Assembly (NCBI GenBank): GCA_034521575.1
Contig: JAXHMJ010000002.1
Coordinates: 218,706-282,705 of the forward strand
Source: a candidate division KSB1 bacterium
GTDB lineage: Bacteria > Zhuqueibacterota > Zhuqueibacteria > Residuimicrobiales > Krinioviventaceae
Length of the DNA: 64,000 bases
Reading direction: 5' to 3'
Position 1 is the stretch's first letter. The number at the start of each line of letters is the position of its first letter. Shown here piece after piece: positions 62,290 through 64,000 of the stretch. The position numbers and the translations under genes were made by a program. The notes under the pieces are model-generated. The model did not search any database and had not been told where the DNA came from. It worked only from the letters and a program-made list of their open reading frames with translations.

Positions 62290-62530
62290 TTGCAGAATTC
62301 AGATTTAAAAGATTCAGCGAAAAATCCGCAATCCGATATCAGAAATCCGCAATCGACGCTTCGGTTTCGGCATACGAAGGATATTATTGCGGCGGCGCAG
62401 CGGGGGAAATTGCCGGAGCAGATAATGATTACGGTGCATCCGCAACGGTGGACTAATAATCCGATTTTGTGGGGGAAAGAGTTGGTTTGGCAGAATTTTA
62501 AGAACGTAATAAAGAAGGCTGTTGTTTTGA
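62290..62530 (+). pseudogene. C-terminal fragment of a second deacetylase-like gene
   Basis: TLRFRHTKDIIAAAQRGKLP and QIMITVHPQRWTNNPILWGK, then LVWQNFKNVIKKAVV match the end of the protein at 58016 (LRFRRTGDIVQAIEDG, MMTVHPQRWTN). The 5' part is replaced by AATCCGCAATCCGATATC words. It gives the source form of the repeated 3' end (WQNFKNVIKKA). Confidence 0.7.
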
Positions 62531-62892
62531 GGGGTCGGAGGGCAGAGGTCAGAGGACAGCGGTCAGAGATCAGAAAAAAGAGGTCAGTAAAAGATTGACG
62601 TCTGACGTCTGATGTCTGATGTCTGGACTGGTTTGGCAGAATTTTAAGAACGTAATAAAGAAGGCTGTTGTTTTGAGAGGTCGGAGGGGCGGAGGTCAGA
62701 GGGCAGCGGTCAGAGATCAGAAAACAGAGGTCAGTAAAAGACTGACGTCTGATGTCTGATGTCTGATCTCTGGTTTCTGGAATGGTTTGGCTGTTGGCAG
62801 TAGATAGCAAGAAGTATGGAGTAAATAGAGAGAGAATTTAAAGTGTCCAGAATACATAGAATTGTTGGTTATGAAAAAGGCGGGGGAAAGGT
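62531..62892. repeat. AGGTCAG/GATGTCTG repeats with deacetylase 3'-end copies 6 and 7
   Basis: Two nearly identical runs of about 150 bp: GTTTGGCAGAATTTTAAGAA, GTAATAAAGAAGGCTGTTG, CGGAGG...AGGTCAGAG, then AAAGACTGACGTCTG. Copy 7 keeps only GGAATGGTTTGGCTGTTGG. R-F words (GCAAGAAGTATGGAGTAA) end the stretch. Confidence 0.65.
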
Positions 62893-63376
<484 letters not shown>

Positions 63377-63394
63377 GGAGATACAAGTTAGTCT

Positions 63395-63616
63395 TGTCAG
63401 AGGACAGAGGTCAGAGGTCAGAGGTCAGAGGACAGAGGGTAGAGGACAGAGGGCAGAGGTCAGAGGGCAGAGGGCAGAGGGCAGAGGTCAGGGGGCAGCG
63501 GTCAGAGGGCAGCGGTCAGAGGGCAGAGGACAGGGGACGGAGGTCAGAGGTCAGAGGTCAGAGGTCAGAGGACAGGGGGCAGTAAAAGACTGACGTCTGA
63601 CGTCTGATGTCTGTTT
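63395..63616. repeat. AGGTCAGAGG/AGGGCAGAGG minisatellite ending in GACGTCTGATGTCTG
   Basis: About twenty 7- to 10-bp purine repeats are followed by GGCAGTAAAAGACTGACGTC and TGATGTCTG. The right end is roughly complementary to the AGGTCAG unit, so the array could fold back. Stop-free frames through it (Arg-Gly-Gln repeats) are not considered genes. Confidence 0.75.
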
Positions 63617-63830
63617 TCTGGAATCAGAGATACAGCAAATTTCCTTGTCAGTTTGATATTTATAATGTGTAAATAAAGAGAGGGGGTGAGTTCTGTGAGG
63701 ATTGATTCTGCAAAAGACTGTGGATTTATAAGTGAGGAAACCCATCAAAAGCTAATTTCACAAAATCATTCGGAAAGATGCTGGGCTCCATGATAAAAAA
63801 TCCAACCGGGTTTATAAAAACTGACGTCTG
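63617..63830 (+). pseudogene. Internally deleted copy of the four-helix-bundle cassette
   Basis: The text from TTTCTGGAATCAGAGATAC through GAGAGGGGGTGAGTTCTGTG to ATTGATTCTGCAAA equals 59755-59855. It then jumps to AGACTGTGGATTTATAAGTG (60095 in the full copy) and continues to GGTTTATAAAAACTGACGTC. About 245 bp of coding sequence are lost between two TGCAAA words. Both copies share the same flanks. Confidence 0.8.
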
Positions 63831-63858
63831 ATGTCTGATCTCTGGTTTCTGGAATGGT

Positions 63859-64000
63859 TTGGCTGTTGATGTTTACAAGATTACAGATCATGGAGAATTC
63901 AAGCGGGATTTTGAGTTGAAAGATCAGCTGCGTCGGGCTGTTGTCAGTATTGCGAGTAATATTGCTGAGGGCGAAGAGTCGGGCACGAATAAACAGATAG
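63859..64000 (+). CDS. Four-helix-bundle protein, start altered, runs off the window
   Basis: The frame LAVDVYKITDHGEFKRDFEL, then KDQLRRAVVSIASNIAEGEE carries the family signature. The usual first helix (FExLxVWQxA) is absent: the TGGAATGGTTTGGC of the repeated deacetylase end stands in its place and may supply a TTG start at 63859. The 3' part lies beyond the window. Confidence 0.65.
   Translation, partial: MAVDVYKITDHGEFKRDFELKDQLRRAVVSIASNIAEGEESGTNKQI

Noticed and set aside
62229-62810. A 193-residue minus-strand frame rich in Ser, Arg and Gln
   Set aside because: It reads through two repeats of the AGGTCAG/GATGTCTG type and the deacetylase remnant in reverse. The composition is explained by the repeats.
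63395-63616. Origin or iteron array
   Set aside because: The repeats are short purine words of changing length without DnaA boxes or a replication gene nearby.

Overview
The window looks like a chromosomal island from an uncultivated bacterium, plausibly of the FCB superphylum (KSB1, Calditrichota, Marinimicrobia and relatives). This is an inference from three things: the mix of toxin-antitoxin (TA) families, the many four-helix-bundle (23S rRNA intervening-sequence type) genes, and intergenic DNA built from AAGTC/GACTT-type repeats. No rRNA or tRNA gene was recognised, so the assignment is tentative. The central part (about 28.5-49 kb) is much more AT-rich and uses Bacteroidota-like AACAAATAAAC spacers, which suggests transfer.

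Layout. (1) 1-5.8 kb: the end of a tyrosine autokinase for polysaccharide export, several TA pairs, a four-helix-bundle gene with a frameshift, and a nucleotide-sugar dehydrogenase. (2) 5.8-23 kb: a repeat-dominated zone. About eighteen blocks of a GCATG-rich unit of about 90 bp (R-A) alternate with a 300-bp cassette of stacked palindromes (R-B) and two linkers (R-C, R-D). Between the repeats lie five copies of a small coiled-coil gene, TumA/TumE, two HicBA pairs and two DUF433/PIN-like pairs. The GDP-L-fucose genes gmd and fcl sit at the right end. (3) 23.1-55.05 kb: a long, almost entirely plus-strand capsule or O-antigen locus. It holds UDP-L-FucNAc genes (capE, a cupin, capF, capG), remnants of a legionaminate-like route, dTDP-Fuc4NAc genes (rmlA, wecD, wecE), flippase, polymerase, about seven glycosyltransferases, a sulfotransferase, a formyltransferase, and a cassette of asparagine-synthase-like, two ATP-grasp, DegT and DUF354 proteins. 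(4) 55.2-56.93 kb: an IS1380-like insertion sequence with inverted ends and a TATAA target duplication. (5) 57-64 kb: a polysaccharide deacetylase gene followed by TA and four-helix-bundle modules. Each module is separated by a copy of the deacetylase gene's 3' end and by AGGTCAG/TGATGTCTG repeats.

The genes together make and export a surface polysaccharide containing fucose, FucNAc and probably other modified sugars. The locus has been rebuilt repeatedly: sixteen genes carry one or more frameshifts, several are truncated, and repeat DNA has entered reading frames without breaking them (fcl, the deacetylase, a LegC-type aminotransferase, the tail of the dehydrogenase). The most notable signals are these in-frame repeat insertions, the palindrome and GCATG repeat system with its coiled-coil gene family, and the reiterated deacetylase 3' end that looks like an insertion hotspot.
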